A stretch of 14,280 nt of DNA. Origin: CAYLJV01 sp964510375 (GTDB lineage Archaea; Hadarchaeota; Hadarchaeia; Hadarchaeales; JAGGTB01). A model generated the notes under the pieces. That model was not told the origin of the DNA. It saw only the letters and a program-made list of their open reading frames with translations, and made no database searches. Positions 14,244 through 14,280 of this stretch are shown in pieces (the stretch's first letter is position 1; each line of letters starts with the position of its first letter). The stretch is taken from positions 1 to 14,280 of the forward strand of contig CAZEBR010000035.1 in NCBI GenBank assembly GCA_964510375.1, written 5' to 3'. Both the position numbers and the translations under genes were made by a program.

Positions 14244-14280
14244 CCCGCGGTAGCTCAATTGGCAGAATGCCAAGGGGAAC
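14244..14280 (+). tRNA. possible 5' half of a tRNA, cut by the window edge
   Basis: CCCGCGG followed by TAGCTCAATTGGCAGA reads like a tRNA 5' strand: an acceptor arm, U8, A14, a D loop with GG (14261-14262) and A21. C at position 1 is seen in archaeal tRNA-Tyr. However, the D stem GCTC/GAAT has a C-A mismatch, and the sequence after it (GCCAAGGGGAAC) gives no U33 in the expected place. It could be a tRNA interrupted by an intron, or a degraded copy. The 3' half lies outside the window. Confidence 0.35.

Noticed and set aside
1..14280. CRISPR array, insertion sequence or rRNA
   Set aside because: No regularly spaced direct repeats, no transposase motifs with terminal repeats, and no rRNA-like conserved stretches were seen on either strand.

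Overview
The window looks archaeal. It carries a stand-alone MtrH-type methyltransferase that works on a tetrahydromethanopterin-type C1 carrier, a tRNA-Pro without a fully encoded CCA end, TATA-like boxes, GGAGG/GGTG ribosome binding sites, many TTG starts, and DUF763 and archaeal-style LAGLIDADG genes. Several proteins are acidic. An uncultured euryarchaeal lineage (MSBL1- or Hadarchaeia-like) would fit, but the sequence alone does not settle the taxon.

Layout: 1-292 holds two GC-rich hairpins and no convincing gene. tRNA-Pro(UGG) lies at 293-367. A six-helix membrane protein (588-1232, +) converges on mtrH (1288-2208, -). A divergent intergenic region with a perfect 18-bp palindrome separates mtrH from a small four-helix membrane protein (2433-2822, +). 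An ABC exporter pair follows: the ATPase (2948-3703) and a duplicated two-half permease (3708-5279), 4 bp apart. A decayed CBS-domain fragment (5447-5617) precedes a Yip1-like membrane protein (5618-6217). Three small minus-strand zinc-binding proteins (52, 52 and 79 aa) occupy 6372-7185, two of them newly read here because they are very short. Then come a DUF2061 membrane protein (7561-7758, +) and a membrane-anchored serpin (7811-9070, -).

The right half starts with a compact NAD de novo operon, nadX-nadA-nadC (9292-11964, +): aspartate dehydrogenase, quinolinate synthase and nicotinate-nucleotide pyrophosphorylase. Together they turn aspartate into nicotinate mononucleotide without NadB. 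It converges on a minus-strand pair made of a LAGLIDADG homing endonuclease (13080-14075) overlapping the start of a DUF763 gene (11978-13099). The endonuclease is visibly more AT-rich than its neighbours and looks acquired. A tRNA-like 5' half, with a TATA-like element upstream, runs off the right edge.

The points most worth following are the cluster of tiny zinc proteins with inverted repeats between them, the homing endonuclease whose 3' end supplies the ribosome binding site of DUF763, the orphan mtrH with a palindrome upstream, the CBS remnant, and the tRNA-like element at the edge. I saw no CRISPR array, insertion sequence or rRNA.
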